The translations under genes were made by a program, and so were the position numbers. A stretch of 40,743 nt of DNA from Aneurinibacillus danicus (GTDB lineage: Bacteria > Bacillota > Bacilli > Aneurinibacillales > Aneurinibacillaceae). Numbering within the stretch: position 1 is the first letter of the stretch; each line of letters begins with the position of its first letter. Below, piece by piece: positions 7,402-15,895 of the stretch. The notes beneath the pieces are model-generated. The model did no database searches. It had not been told where the DNA came from and saw only the letters and a program-made list of their open reading frames with translations. The stretch lies in contig NZ_BJXX01000078.1 of assembly GCF_007991215.1 (NCBI RefSeq), positions 1 to 40,743 on the forward strand, read 5' to 3'.

Positions 7402-8238
7402 ATGAGCAGAAACTTGCAGGAGCTAAGCCGAAAAATTATAGAGAAACGCCATGAGTTGGCGGAACGGATTACAAAGGAACAGAACGAAAAGTATCCTCAA
7501 CTTGTTCCTTTATCCGAACAACTGCGGGACTTTCGTGTTAACCTGGTGCAGTTGTATGGCGAGGCGATGGCCATGGATGAAGAAGTACGCACCGCCCGCC
7601 TGATGGAATGGGGGGAAGAGACCGGCACAGCATGTGCTATGCTCGGTACCACGCTGGATGCGATGCTCAATGAGGTCCCGCAGTACCGAGTTGCCATTGG
7701 CGAAGTCATCCGCGATGAAGGGGAGAAAATGAACCTTTCCCTGCGCGAATTCTATGAAATCATTTCTCATTTTGACGCTATTATGAATCTGGTGATTTAC
7801 AGTTTCAGTTTGCCGTTTGTCCGATACCACGATGAACAAATGAAAAAATCCCAGCTCGCATTGCTCGAACTATCTGTACCGGTTGTTCCGGTAGCCAAAG
7901 GTGTAGCGGTACTGCCAGTTGTCGGCAGCATCGATACGCATCGGGCCAAACTGTTAATGGAAGAGGCGCTGAAGCGAAGTGCAGAGTTACGCCTGAACCA
8001 TTTTATCCTTGATCTTTCCGGCGTGCCGATTATTGACACCGTTGTAGCCCAACAGATTTTCCAGATTATCAGTGCACTGCGTCTGCTCGGCGTCGATGCG
8101 AAACTCAGCGGAATCCGGCCGGAAATTGCCCAAACAGTCGTGAGTCTTGGCATCGACTTCGGCAAGACCGACACGTTCGCCAATCTTCACCAAGCGCTGG
8201 CTTCGATTGGATTTACATACAAGCAAAACAATCGATAA
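7402..8238 (+). CDS. RsbR-family stressosome protein (STAS domain)
   Basis: 278 residues: an N-terminal non-haem globin-like sensory half (about 1-150) and a C-terminal STAS domain (about 160-275). RsbR paralogues build the stressosome that controls RsbT and hence sigma-B or a related output. The two RsbT phosphorylation threonines are conserved, in G-S-I-D-T-H-R-A (Thr179) and V-P-I-I-D-T-V-V-A (Thr213). The start is ATG 7402 because AGGAG (7391-7395) is six bases away; in-frame ATGs at 7384 and 7369 lack a comparable site. No rsbS, rsbT or sigma-B gene is in the window, so it is an unlinked paralogue like RsbRB-RsbRD. Confidence 0.85.
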   Translation: MSRNLQELSRKIIEKRHELAERITKEQNEKYPQLVPLSEQLRDFRVNLVQLYGEAMAMDEEVRTARLMEWGEETGTACAMLGTTLDAMLNEVPQYRVAIGEVIRDEGEKMNLSLREFYEIISHFDAIMNLVIYSFSLPFVRYHDEQMKKSQLALLELSVPVVPVAKGVAVLPVVGSIDTHRAKLLMEEALKRSAELRLNHFILDLSGVPIIDTVVAQQIFQIISALRLLGVDAKLSGIRPEIAQTVVSLGIDFGKTDTFANLHQALASIGFTYKQNNR

Positions 8239-8257
8239 GCAACTCAGGCTGAATACG

Positions 8258-8311
8258 CATTACAAAAAAGCGCCGTGGAGCATCCTGCCTCTACGGCGCT
8301 TTTTTGTAATG
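8258..8311 (+). terminator. Strong bidirectional-type terminator
   Basis: Two 19-base arms (8258-8276 and 8293-8311) are perfectly complementary. They comprise CATTAC, A6 and GCGCCGT and their complement, with T6 after the GC stem. Confidence 0.92.
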
Positions 8312-8405
8312 TCTGTTTGCTGCCTGTCTACATTGCGCACCTCCCGATCTACCCTTATGATGAAGAAAAGAAAACTTCTGTATAAGGAAGAGAAGGAGAA
8401 CCCGT

Positions 8406-9053
8406 ATGTCCAACCATATCGTATCACTCAATGTCGGAAAACCGCGGAAACACGTCTATCAGGGGCGGGAAATCGAGACCGGTATTCACAAAACCCCGCT
8501 GAAAGATCGTATATTTTTATCCCTGTTTAACCTGGAGGGAGACGGACAGGCCGACCTTGTCCACCACGGAGGTATAGACAAAGCATTGTGCGTATATCCG
8601 TATGAACACTACGCATATTGGGAGCAGGAAATCGGGCAAAAGCTTGCATACGGAGCGTTTGGTGAAAACCTTACAACCATGGGGCTAAGCGAGGCTGAAG
8701 TATGCATCGGTGATATATTCCGATTCGGAGAAGCGATCGTGCAGGTCAGCCAGCCCCGGCAACCTTGTTATAAGGTGGCGGCCCGCTACAATATACCGGA
8801 CTTTCCGCTGCGCATCCAGCAAACCGGGTTCACCGGCTTTTATTTCCGGGTCCTTAAAGAAGGGTGGGTATCCGCTGCCGGTCCGCTGCACCGGCTGGAA
8901 AAACACTCCGCAGGCATCACAGTCACCTTCGCAAACCAAATCAAGTATCATGATAAAAATAACATAGAAGCTATAAAAACCATTCTTGACGTGCCGGAAC
9001 TGTCAGCCAGCTGGCGGGCAAGCCTGGAAGAACGGATAGCCAAACTGAAATAA
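8406..9053 (+). CDS. MOSC domain-containing protein (YiiM/YflK-like)
   Basis: 215 residues. MOSC domains carry molybdenum-cofactor or sulfur via a conserved Cys. Here this is Cys121 in Q-P-R-Q-P-C-Y-K, with the H-H-G-G-I-D-K-A segment (53-60) and G-E-N-L-T (86-90) that define the stand-alone YiiM/YflK group. Members are linked to reduction of N-hydroxylated purines with Moco. A C-terminal helical tail (about 175-215) is present. AGAAGGAG precedes the ATG. It is a single gene between the RsbR terminator and the small ORF at 9213. Confidence 0.85.
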   Translation: MSNHIVSLNVGKPRKHVYQGREIETGIHKTPLKDRIFLSLFNLEGDGQADLVHHGGIDKALCVYPYEHYAYWEQEIGQKLAYGAFGENLTTMGLSEAEVCIGDIFRFGEAIVQVSQPRQPCYKVAARYNIPDFPLRIQQTGFTGFYFRVLKEGWVSAAGPLHRLEKHSAGITVTFANQIKYHDKNNIEAIKTILDVPELSASWRASLEERIAKLK

Positions 9054-9212
9054 GGGGAAAATATTTTGCAAGAATAGCGCATTTAGTTATATAACAGTAT
9101 TTATTTTTTTAAATTATGATAGTACAATGGAAGTCGTAAAGGTTGTCGAAATTTTGTGATTCTATGGGGTTGTTAATCTGAACTAGAACAAAGAAAACAG
9201 GAGTGGATTTAT

Positions 9213-9434
9213 ATGGGGACATCAACAGGCGCTGATTTTCACCATATGATGCGCGAGGAAGCCCAACGCCTGCTGTCGCATATCAAAAATGAGACAGATA
9301 AAAACCGGAAGTACCAATTGTGCGGCATGCTGCTTGAAATCTATGAAGAACTCGACATTGAAGTAAAAGACAATACCTCCTTTTGGGGCGACATTCGCGT
9401 CGATTACCGGGATATCGTCAGTCATTTAAGGTAA
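9213..9434 (+). CDS. Small hypothetical protein (73 aa)
   Basis: Family not recognised. A charged, probably all-helical cytoplasmic protein with a central K-N-E-T-D-K-N-R-K-Y-Q-L region and an acidic C-terminal half. One Cys and several His near the N-terminus (D-F-H-H-M-M) do not form a clear metal motif. AGGAG lies about 9 bases before the ATG and a terminator follows, which supports a real gene. Confidence 0.6.
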   Translation: MGTSTGADFHHMMREEAQRLLSHIKNETDKNRKYQLCGMLLEIYEELDIEVKDNTSFWGDIRVDYRDIVSHLR

Positions 9435-9444
9435 AATTTACACG

Positions 9445-9482
9445 GAGCCTTTTTCCGCTTTCAGCGGGAAGGTTCTTTTTTT
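9445..9482 (+). terminator. Intrinsic terminator
   Basis: GAGCCTT...CCGC pairs imperfectly with GCGGGAAGGTTC, then seven T (9476-9482). It follows the 73-residue gene. Confidence 0.7.
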
Positions 9483-9630
9483 ATGCTTCGTATCTGTCAC
9501 GCAGACTTCGAATTTTCTACACAAATTGCACACAAATTATCGTTATAATGAATAAGTGTCATAAACAGCATTTTAATACTGGTAAACGAGCCGGAACGAA
9601 GTGAAACAGATAAACAATAAGGAGAGAACT

Positions 9631-11514
9631 ATGTTTGCAGCAAAAAAAAGGGAATACCCTATTCTTTTCATCTATTTGCTTGCGGCAAGCATCGCCGGGC
9701 TTTTCCTTTGGACTTCGCCCGCGATGGCGCACTCTAAATTGGAGAAAACCATACCTGAAAAAGGAGCGGTGCTTGAAACGCCACCGAAACAGGTGGAAAT
9801 CTGGTATAAGCAACCGGTCGATGTGCCTGCCAAGACCAATACGGTAACGAGCCAGGATGGCCGGAATGTACAGGGAAAAGCGATAGCCGACCCGAAAAAC
9901 AAGCGACGGGTCATCATCCCGCTTGTTTCAGATATCCCGGCGGGCGTTTATACTGTCAAAAGCAAAGTCATCGCGCAGGACGGGCACATTCTGTCCCAGA
10001 CATTTCAATTCGAAGTAAAGAAGCCGAAGCAGCCGGCAGCACCCGTGAAAAAAGAGTATAAGCTTGCAGAAACCTCACCGAGAGACGGAACGCTGCTGTC
10101 CGCTTCCCCTAAAGAAGTACGGCTAACGTTTACGGAACCGGTACAGGTCGAATACGCCTCCATTTTCGACAATCGAAACAAAGAATACAGCAACGGTAAG
10201 ATTAAAACCGATCCAAACAACCCTCGCCAGATGATACTTACGCCGGTTAAAGCGTTACCGCCCGGAACGTATGGAGTAGAATGGAGCGCCAAGACGCCGA
10301 CATCTGACAAAAAAGAGATGGAGGGTCAAATTTACTTCGCTGTGCAGGAAATGTCTCCGCCACTGAAAAGCGGGGGAGTAGACTTGATCGAGCAGCTAAG
10401 CCGGGAAACACTGCCGAACTGGCTGGCATTCTTTGGCATGGCCCTGTCGTTCGGAGGCACGTTATTCGTCCAATTTATTGCCCGAAGTAAAGAAGCGCAA
10501 AAACGCTGGCAATACTGGCAGGTTCCGATTTACTTTTTAACGGCAACCGCGACGCTCGTACTGTTCTTAGTCAGAAAAGCCACGCTGCCCGAAATTTCTC
10601 TTGGTGAGCTGGCGACGCTGCGCATCGGATGGGTACCGCTTGTGCAATCTCTTGTGTTCATGCTGATTTTCGCCATTACGCTTACGCGTTGGACCCTGCC
10701 GTTTCTCGCGGTGATGCTGGCGCTGAACTCGCTTGTCGGACATTCGTATTCATCCGAATACGGCGGCGGGCTGGCCATTATAATGAATACGATTCATCTG
10801 TTCGCGTTGTCCATCTGGTTCGGCGGTCTGTTCGCGCTGGTGGTGCTAGCACCGAAAGAAGAAAAATGGAAATGGTATAAAGAAAAAGGCGCCGAGTTCT
10901 CACGCTGGGCGCTCATCAGCATCGCGCTTGTCATTCTGACCGGTATTGCGATGACAGTAGATTACGTTCCGTCCTGGAACGATTTCATCCGCAGCGTGTG
11001 GGGCGCTTCGGTAGTGACGAAAGCAGGGCTGGTCCTTATCATCGTGCTGCTTGGCTACTTGCAAATGCGCTATGTGAAAAAAGGGACCGAAAAAAGCACA
11101 GGCTGGTTTGTCCACAGAATCAAATGGGAAATCGGGCTTGGAATTGTGACGTTGCTCGTAGCGTCCGCATTGATTAATTTTGTGCCGTTCGCCTCGGAAG
11201 CAGGCGGCGTGCCCGTGAAGGTGACCAAACACGGCATTACGGCGTATACTAGCATTTCTCCATTTGTCTCCGGCTTTAATGACGTAGACATTCGGTTTGA
11301 AAATGCCCCGAAGTTTAGAGAAGTGTATGTACAGTTCGCAGAGCCGCCGGAATATAGCGCAACAAACCGGGCGTTCGATCTTGGTGGAGGTCGTTACCGG
11401 ATAACTGGCGATCAACTGCGAGCACCGAGCAAAACGTACATTAACGTGGAAGCCATCACGGAAGACGGCCGCAAAATCGTATTTTCTTTCCCGCCGCGCG
11501 ACACGGCCCGGTAA
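9631..11514 (+). CDS. Copper resistance protein, tandem CopC domains fused to CopD (YcnJ-like)
   Basis: 627 residues. The signal peptide ends S-P-A-M-A, leaving His34 as mature N-terminus, the expected Cu(II) ligand of CopC; A-Q-D-G-H-I-L-S is the second CopC copper motif. A second CopC-like domain (about 143-240) repeats the fold but lacks the leading His and the D-G-H motif. A CopD membrane part follows (about eight helices, 265-540; H-S-Y-S-S-E-Y and N-T-I-H-L-F-A-L-S-I-W-F-G-G-L are typical), then a C-terminal beta-rich extracytoplasmic domain. The likely role is copper acquisition. ATG 9631 has AAGGAG six bases upstream; a GTG at 9601 is less likely. No YcnK-type regulator is adjacent. 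Confidence 0.88.
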   Translation: MFAAKKREYPILFIYLLAASIAGLFLWTSPAMAHSKLEKTIPEKGAVLETPPKQVEIWYKQPVDVPAKTNTVTSQDGRNVQGKAIADPKNKRRVIIPLVSDIPAGVYTVKSKVIAQDGHILSQTFQFEVKKPKQPAAPVKKEYKLAETSPRDGTLLSASPKEVRLTFTEPVQVEYASIFDNRNKEYSNGKIKTDPNNPRQMILTPVKALPPGTYGVEWSAKTPTSDKKEMEGQIYFAVQEMSPPLKSGGVDLIEQLSRETLPNWLAFFGMALSFGGTLFVQFIARSKEAQKRWQYWQVPIYFLTATATLVLFLVRKATLPEISLGELATLRIGWVPLVQSLVFMLIFAITLTRWTLPFLAVMLALNSLVGHSYSSEYGGGLAIIMNTIHLFALSIWFGGLFALVVLAPKEEKWKWYKEKGAEFSRWALISIALVILTGIAMTVDYVPSWNDFIRSVWGASVVTKAGLVLIIVLLGYLQMRYVKKGTEKSTGWFVHRIKWEIGLGIVTLLVASALINFVPFASEAGGVPVKVTKHGITAYTSISPFVSGFNDVDIRFENAPKFREVYVQFAEPPEYSATNRAFDLGGGRYRITGDQLRAPSKTYINVEAITEDGRKIVFSFPPRDTAR

Positions 11515-11536
11515 GGATGTTTAATTTCTGTATACG

Positions 11537-11567
11537 AAAGACCCGAGGGGAAAGCCTTCGGGTCTTT
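11537..11567 (+). terminator. Shared terminator of convergent genes
   Basis: AAAGACCCGA (11537-11546) pairs perfectly with TCGGGTCTTT (11558-11567). The 3' arm overlaps the stop codon of the minus-strand gene (11566-11568), so one hairpin serves both. Confidence 0.85.
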
Positions 11568-12633
11568 AAAATGCCCGGGATAAGATCATCGCTACCCTGT
11601 CCGGAGCCAATTGACTCGCCATAGGCTCATAATCTTCCGAAAGAAACGAAAGTACCACCGGGAAGTTTCGCCCCTTCACGCTTGAAAAAGGGGAAAGCTC
11701 CTTCGCCAGCGTCCAGCCCCCGTTCGCAGGTTCATCCTGCCGCAGCGTCTGCACCGCTTCCTCCAGCGGAGCATATCCATACAGGTAGCCATTCGTGCTT
11801 CCGTTAAACACAAACCCGGGAGCTCGCCATGAATGAGGAGTATCCGCCCACATGTAGCCCGGATACCACAAGTCATAGTACCATCCGTCAGGCGTCTCCA
11901 CGGAAATCAATTGGACTTTTTCTTGGTCCAGGCGATTTCGCGCCTGCGGATGGAGCCACATATCGTCCTGCAGCGCTTCATTGAAAGCCGGCACCTTTAA
12001 CGCTTTTGTAAGCGATTTCTCAGCCAAAGCGGCAGGGATGTGGTAATGCACAAAGCGACTGTGTATCTCATGTCGAATAATATGACCTGCATCAATCCGT
12101 GCTACGGAGCTTTGCAATGCTTCTATGCCCTTCATGATGCGCGGATCGTCTTCTGCACCCTCCAGCAGCGAAAACGCCCGCTCGAAGCACGCTTCATATA
12201 CCTGCTGCGTATCCGTTCCGCTCGCTTTTAAATCATCCATGAGGAGCGTTAGTCCCTGGTATAGGCGCTGGGCCTTCAGATCTCCCCAGCCGGAGAAATC
12301 GCCCATCTCCGCAGCCTGTACAATCGTATTGCGGTGCTCCAGCGCTTGTTTGCTATGTACCAGAGTAAATACGGCCAGTACGCCATCCACATCCACATGA
12401 TTGTTAACGGCAAGATCCCAGTCGTTTGTATCGTTTCGGCTGAGAAAGTTCATGCAGATTTCTGTTGACGTATCGGCCTTATACACACCGGGCGTCCGGT
12501 TGGGAATCCAGTGGCTGAGCTCTAAGTCCATATCGGAACGAAAAGTGGCATCGGGCGCTCCGTCGGTAAAGATTGTCCGGTTACTTGCCGGGCGCCTGGT
12601 TTTACTGCCGAGGATATAATAATTTGCAATCAT
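11566..12633 (-). CDS. Conserved protein of unknown function (DUF6687-like)
   Basis: 355 residues, no signal peptide or membrane helix. Conserved-looking blocks are L-E-L-S-H-W-I-P-N-R-T-P (38-49), S-T-E-I-C-M-N-F (56-63) and N-N-H-V-D-V-D-G-V-L-A-V-F (77-89). The last recalls the H-x-D-x-D-G metal motif of DHH-type phosphoesterases, but the rest does not let me place it there. I associate it tentatively with DUF6687. The C-terminal half is Trp/Tyr/Pro-rich (D-G-W-Y-Y-D-L-W-Y-P-G-Y-M-W-A-D). AAGGAAGG lies five bases before the ATG. It stands alone between the copper gene and dedA. Confidence 0.7.
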   Translation of the reverse strand: MIANYYILGSKTRRPASNRTIFTDGAPDATFRSDMDLELSHWIPNRTPGVYKADTSTEICMNFLSRNDTNDWDLAVNNHVDVDGVLAVFTLVHSKQALEHRNTIVQAAEMGDFSGWGDLKAQRLYQGLTLLMDDLKASGTDTQQVYEACFERAFSLLEGAEDDPRIMKGIEALQSSVARIDAGHIIRHEIHSRFVHYHIPAALAEKSLTKALKVPAFNEALQDDMWLHPQARNRLDQEKVQLISVETPDGWYYDLWYPGYMWADTPHSWRAPGFVFNGSTNGYLYGYAPLEEAVQTLRQDEPANGGWTLAKELSPFSSVKGRNFPVVLSFLSEDYEPMASQLAPDRVAMILSRAF

Positions 12634-12799
12634 ACGTTCCTTCCTTTCCCTTTTCTTTCCACGATACGTTTCTTTTTTTTCATCGTCAATGTCATGTCAC
12701 AAAGGAATGATTGGATTTTTGCCATTCCACTGTGATACGCTTAAGTGTGGGAAGAGAAAGAATGTGGGAACTGACAATAGAGAAATAAAAGGGGATTCT

Positions 12800-13399
12800 A
12801 TGGAACATCAACTTAGCGAATGGCTTGGCCATTTCGGGTACCTCGGCATTTTTCTGGCTTTAGTCGGCGGCATTGTGGGCCTGCCGATTCCGGATGAGCT
12901 TTTGATGACGTTTGTCGGATACACCATAGCAACGGGAAGAATGGAATACATGCCGGCGCTATTGTGCGCCCTTTTCGGCTCTATAAGCGGAATGACCGTT
13001 AACTATGTTCTGGGCCGCAAGCTCGGTCTGCCTTTTCTGCTAAAGTTCGGTCCGAAGTTCGGCATCAGAAGAAAAAAGATTCGGTATACCCAGCGGCTGT
13101 TTTATAAATTCGGCGCTTTTCTGCTGTTTATCGGCTATTTCATTCCGGGCGCCCGGCATCTGACGCCATACCTGGCTGGTATGGCACGGCTTCCTTTCCG
13201 CAGATTTGCGCTGTATGCGTATTCAGGCGGCCTGTTCTGGGTCTTTACCTTTATCACGCTGGGCTGGAAGCTGGGGAAGAAGTGGACCGTATTTGAGTAC
13301 TATATGGGACACTATAAACCGTATCTTCTTCTGCTTGGATCCTTGCTCATCCTGCTTGTTTTCGTATATTTTAAATTTTTGCGCAGAGCCAGTCCATAA
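12800..13399 (+). CDS. DedA family membrane protein
   Basis: 199 residues with four to six hydrophobic segments. Typical DedA features are the N-terminal E-W-L-G-H-F-G-Y-L-G-I-F-L-A, G-L-P-I-P-D-E-L-L, and F-I-G-Y-F-I-P-G-A-R-H-L-T-P-Y-L-A-G (about 108-125), which holds the conserved Arg and re-entrant Pro. DedA/UptA-type proteins flip undecaprenyl-phosphate or phosphatidylethanolamine and support membrane homeostasis. The start at 12800 is chosen because AAAAGGGG precedes it closely; upstream in-frame codons have no ribosome site. The nitrilase gene starts 112 bases downstream on the same strand with no terminator between, so co-transcription is possible. Confidence 0.85.
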   Translation: MEHQLSEWLGHFGYLGIFLALVGGIVGLPIPDELLMTFVGYTIATGRMEYMPALLCALFGSISGMTVNYVLGRKLGLPFLLKFGPKFGIRRKKIRYTQRLFYKFGAFLLFIGYFIPGARHLTPYLAGMARLPFRRFALYAYSGGLFWVFTFITLGWKLGKKWTVFEYYMGHYKPYLLLLGSLLILLVFVYFKFLRRASP

Positions 13400-13511
13400 A
13401 GCTACACAACGAACTTGTATACATTGGATCGGTATGTGGGTGGAAGAGATGACTCTTCAGGAAGAATTCGAACGTTTAAAGAAGAAATGAATAGAGCAGG
13501 GAGAGAGATTG

Positions 13512-14303
13512 ATGAAACAGACCTGGAACATTGCGCTGGCGCAGCTTCCGTGCAGGGAAGGGGATAAAGAAGCCAACCTGCGGGAAATAGAGCAGGCGAT
13601 CGAGGAAGCATACACACAGGGAGCCGATATTCTCGTACTTCCTGAAATCATACTGACCGGTTTCGTCCACAGGGAAACGCTGCGCAAGCTGGCCGAGTCC
13701 CGCAATGGCGAAAGCCTAAGCCGGATCCAGCGAAAACTCTCGGCTTTTCCTCTGTACCTCGTCTACTCGTTCCCGGAGCTTGGCGAGGGTGATGCAGTAT
13801 ACAATACGACCTGTTTTCTCCGAAAAGACGGGACTCCGCTTGCGTATTATCGAAAGACGCATCTGTTTGCCGGAGAGAAAAAGGTGACAAAACCGGGAGA
13901 TGAACTGGTGCATGTGGAAGTGGATGGAGCGAAGATCGGGCTGCTGGTGTGCTTTGATATCGAATTTCCGGAGGCGGCGCGAGCGCTGGCCGCACGGGGA
14001 ATTCACATGCTGCTTGTGCCAAGCGCCAACATGTCGCCGTATGAGGTCCCGCACCGAACTTTCACTATGGCTCGTGCCATGGAAAACCATATGTTTGTCG
14101 CCTACTGCAACCGCATCGGCGCCCATAAGTCATTCGTCTACCGGGGACAGAGCGTTGTCGTCGACCCGGAGGGGAAGATTGTGCTGGAATGCGCGGACAG
14201 CGAACGGGAAGTCCGCACCGTGCAAATCGATCTTGCGGACATCGAAAAAAGCAAAACTGCCTACAACTATCTGGAAGAGCGACGTCCCGAACTATACGGT
14301 TGA
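13512..14303 (+). CDS. Carbon-nitrogen (nitrilase-family) hydrolase
   Basis: 263 residues, standard nitrilase-superfamily length. The catalytic triad is visible: Glu45 in V-L-P-E-I, Lys115 in Y-Y-R-K-T-H-L-F and Cys147 in L-L-V-C-F-D-I-E-F-P-E. Such enzymes hydrolyse amides such as omega-amides or N-carbamoyl compounds; the exact substrate is not readable. The start is ATG 13512 (a TTG codon precedes it at 13509) with GGGAGAGAG upstream. It may be co-transcribed with dedA. Confidence 0.85.
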   Translation: MKQTWNIALAQLPCREGDKEANLREIEQAIEEAYTQGADILVLPEIILTGFVHRETLRKLAESRNGESLSRIQRKLSAFPLYLVYSFPELGEGDAVYNTTCFLRKDGTPLAYYRKTHLFAGEKKVTKPGDELVHVEVDGAKIGLLVCFDIEFPEAARALAARGIHMLLVPSANMSPYEVPHRTFTMARAMENHMFVAYCNRIGAHKSFVYRGQSVVVDPEGKIVLECADSEREVRTVQIDLADIEKSKTAYNYLEERRPELYG

Positions 14304-14311
14304 ACGAGAAA

Positions 14312-14339
14312 GCCCCCGAGCCGCATTTGGACCGGGGGC
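14312..14339. terminator. GC-rich terminator-like hairpin
   Basis: GCCCCCG (14312-14318) pairs with CGGGGGC (14333-14339). The plus side has a poor T-run; the minus side has TTTCTCGTT. It lies between two convergent genes. Confidence 0.55.
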
Positions 14340-14373
14340 CTGTTATGTGTAAGTCGCGTAGTGGTTAACGTAT

Positions 14374-14460
14374 AGAAACCCCCCATGGCGTCTCAGCCGC
14401 GACCCCGACATGAAAATCGTGGGGAAGGGTGGCTTGCTTTTGCGGTACGAAGGAAAAGAA
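14374..14460 (+). repeat. Dispersed repeat B, copy 2
   Basis: Contains CATGGCGTCTCAGCCGC, CCCCGACATGAAAATCGTGG and GCGGTACGAAGGAAAAGA in this order, matching the minus-strand reading of 26711-26798 and, less fully, 3609-3683. The block folds as CCCC-GA-CATG / CGTG-GGGG around AAAAT. It lies in the gap between the nitrilase and hemolysin III genes. Confidence 0.65.
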
Positions 14461-14482
14461 GCTCCAGTTCACACGCCTGCGG

Positions 14483-15130
14483 TTATCGAAGCGGCAGCAA
14501 ATAGAAAAATACACCGAAAAAGTGGGCGGCCGTGCCTGCCAGTACAAATGTATGCCATACCGCATGATGAAACGGAAATCCCCGCCACATATAAAAGACG
14601 GTACCGAGCGTATACAATACGCCTCCGACAACCAGCAGCACCATACCGCCGAAGGGAAGTCCCGCGACCAAAGGCTGCCATGCAAGCACGATCAGCCAGC
14701 CCATCACAATATACAGGACGGTTGACAGGTACATAAATTTCTTGGTAAAAAACATTTTAAAGATGACGCCTGCCAGCGCCATGCCCCAGACAACGCCGAA
14801 CAACGTCCAGCCGAGCGCCCCTTTAATCACAAGAAACAAAAATGGAGTATAGGTCCCGGCTATAAACAAGTAAATCGAAGCATGGTCACAAATTTCGAAA
14901 ATGTCTTTGACTTTGCCCGGAGGAAAACTGTGCACCAGGGTAGAAGAGAGATACAGCAGCAGCATCGTCACCCCGTATATGGCGAAGCTTACGACATGCC
15001 AGGCGGTCCCGGACTCGCTGGCGGCAACCAGCAGCCATACGAGAGCGGCGATGCTGAACAGGGCACCGATTCCGTGGGTAATCGCGTTGGCGACTTCTTC
15101 TTTTCTTGTAAAAACATGAGTGCTTGCCAT
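14483..15130 (-). CDS. Hemolysin III family protein (PAQR/YqfA)
   Basis: 215 residues, seven predicted transmembrane helices, matching the bacterial PAQR/Hly-III family. Conserved metal-site segments are N-A-I-T-H-G-I-G (about 15-22), S-S-T-L-V-H-S-F (about 62-69), I-C-D-H-A-S-I-Y-L-F-I-A-G-T-Y-T-P (about 80-96) and the C-terminal F-H-H-A-V-W-H-T-F-V-L-A-G. The Ser, Asp and three His form the zinc site known in PAQR proteins. Function in bacteria is membrane homeostasis or is unknown; the hemolysin name is historical. It is a single gene. Confidence 0.9.
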   Translation of the reverse strand: MASTHVFTRKEEVANAITHGIGALFSIAALVWLLVAASESGTAWHVVSFAIYGVTMLLLYLSSTLVHSFPPGKVKDIFEICDHASIYLFIAGTYTPFLFLVIKGALGWTLFGVVWGMALAGVIFKMFFTKKFMYLSTVLYIVMGWLIVLAWQPLVAGLPFGGMVLLVVGGVLYTLGTVFYMWRGFPFHHAVWHTFVLAGTAAHFFGVFFYLLPLR

Positions 15131-15267
15131 TTCTCCAATCCTTTCCTCTATCTATCTTTTTCTTCAGTATAACCTCTAGGGGAAAAATAACAACCGCAAA
15201 ATCGATCACGACCCTGAACATTGCATGATTGTTTTAATGTCTAAGCCCATCTTCCCGTTTGCCATGA

Positions 15268-15294
15268 ACCCCAAAAAATTGCTGGCATACACTA
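15268..15294 (+). promoter_or_regulatory. Candidate sigma-K-type promoter
   Basis: AC (15268-15269), 16 bases, then CATACACTA (15286-15294) fits the sigma-K pattern AC-N16/17-CATANNNTA. It lies 40 bases before the LysM gene. It is a short, low-information match, given weight by the spore-like product. Confidence 0.35.
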
Positions 15295-15334
15295 GGCATA
15301 GGTAAACGACTATATATGCAATGGAGGAGATTGT

Positions 15335-15793
15335 ATGGACCGTCAATTTTTCTTTGGTAGCCCCTTCTTCTTTCCGCGCCGTCGCTTATTTCCGTTCTTT
15401 TTCTTTTTCCCGTTCTTTTTCCCGTTTTTCCGGGGAGAAGAGGATCGGGACGGAATGTATTATACACATACATGCGGCGAAGGCGACACAATGAGGAAAT
15501 TGGCCAAAAAATATAACGTTCCTCAGCCGGTGCTGGAAGCTATGAACCAGCACATTCAAAATCCCGCCGCACTGCGCCCGCGTGAAACGGTATATGTACC
15601 TCGAATGGATAAAATGTACTGTCAGAAGATGTACATGGAAGAAGGCGAAATACAGATGAATCAACCCATGATGCCGTACACCGCTATGCCTTCTTCTATG
15701 TATCCAGCCCAGCAGATGATACCATATCCCAACCAGCCGGTGAATCCATATCCCAATATGGCGATGCCAGCCCCTGCACATGCAAATCAATAG
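15335..15793 (+). CDS. LysM protein with Phe-rich N-terminus, probable spore envelope protein
   Basis: 152 residues in three parts. Residues 5-32 are extremely Phe-rich (17 Phe in 28, with Pro and an R-R-R patch). Residues 42-90 form a single LysM peptidoglycan-binding domain (Y-T-H-T-C-G-E-G-D-T-M-R-K-L-A-K-K-Y-N-V then V-Y-V-P). The rest is a Met/Pro/Tyr/Gln-rich disordered tail. Cys48 and a Cys near 98 could cross-link. The composition resembles SafA/YkzQ-like spore coat or cortex-associated proteins. GGAGGAG precedes the start and a terminator follows. Spore location is inferred. Confidence 0.75.
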   Translation: MDRQFFFGSPFFFPRRRLFPFFFFFPFFFPFFRGEEDRDGMYYTHTCGEGDTMRKLAKKYNVPQPVLEAMNQHIQNPAALRPRETVYVPRMDKMYCQKMYMEEGEIQMNQPMMPYTAMPSSMYPAQQMIPYPNQPVNPYPNMAMPAPAHANQ

Positions 15794-15803
15794 AGAAAAG
15801 CAG

Positions 15804-15834
15804 CCGACTGTTCTTGCAGAGCAGTCGGTTTTTC
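15804..15834 (+). terminator. Intrinsic terminator
   Basis: CCGACTG (15804-15810), loop of 11, CAGTCGG (15822-15828), then five T. Confidence 0.9.
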
Positions 15835-15895
15835 TTATTATAGCATGCTGCCCGCTGATTCCTTTCTGTTTCTTTTCACTAATATAGCTTTGAAA

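Noticed and set aside
13434-13490. 18-codon ORF between dedA and the nitrilase gene
   Set aside because: No clear ribosome site and no recognisable peptide; kept only as a possibility.
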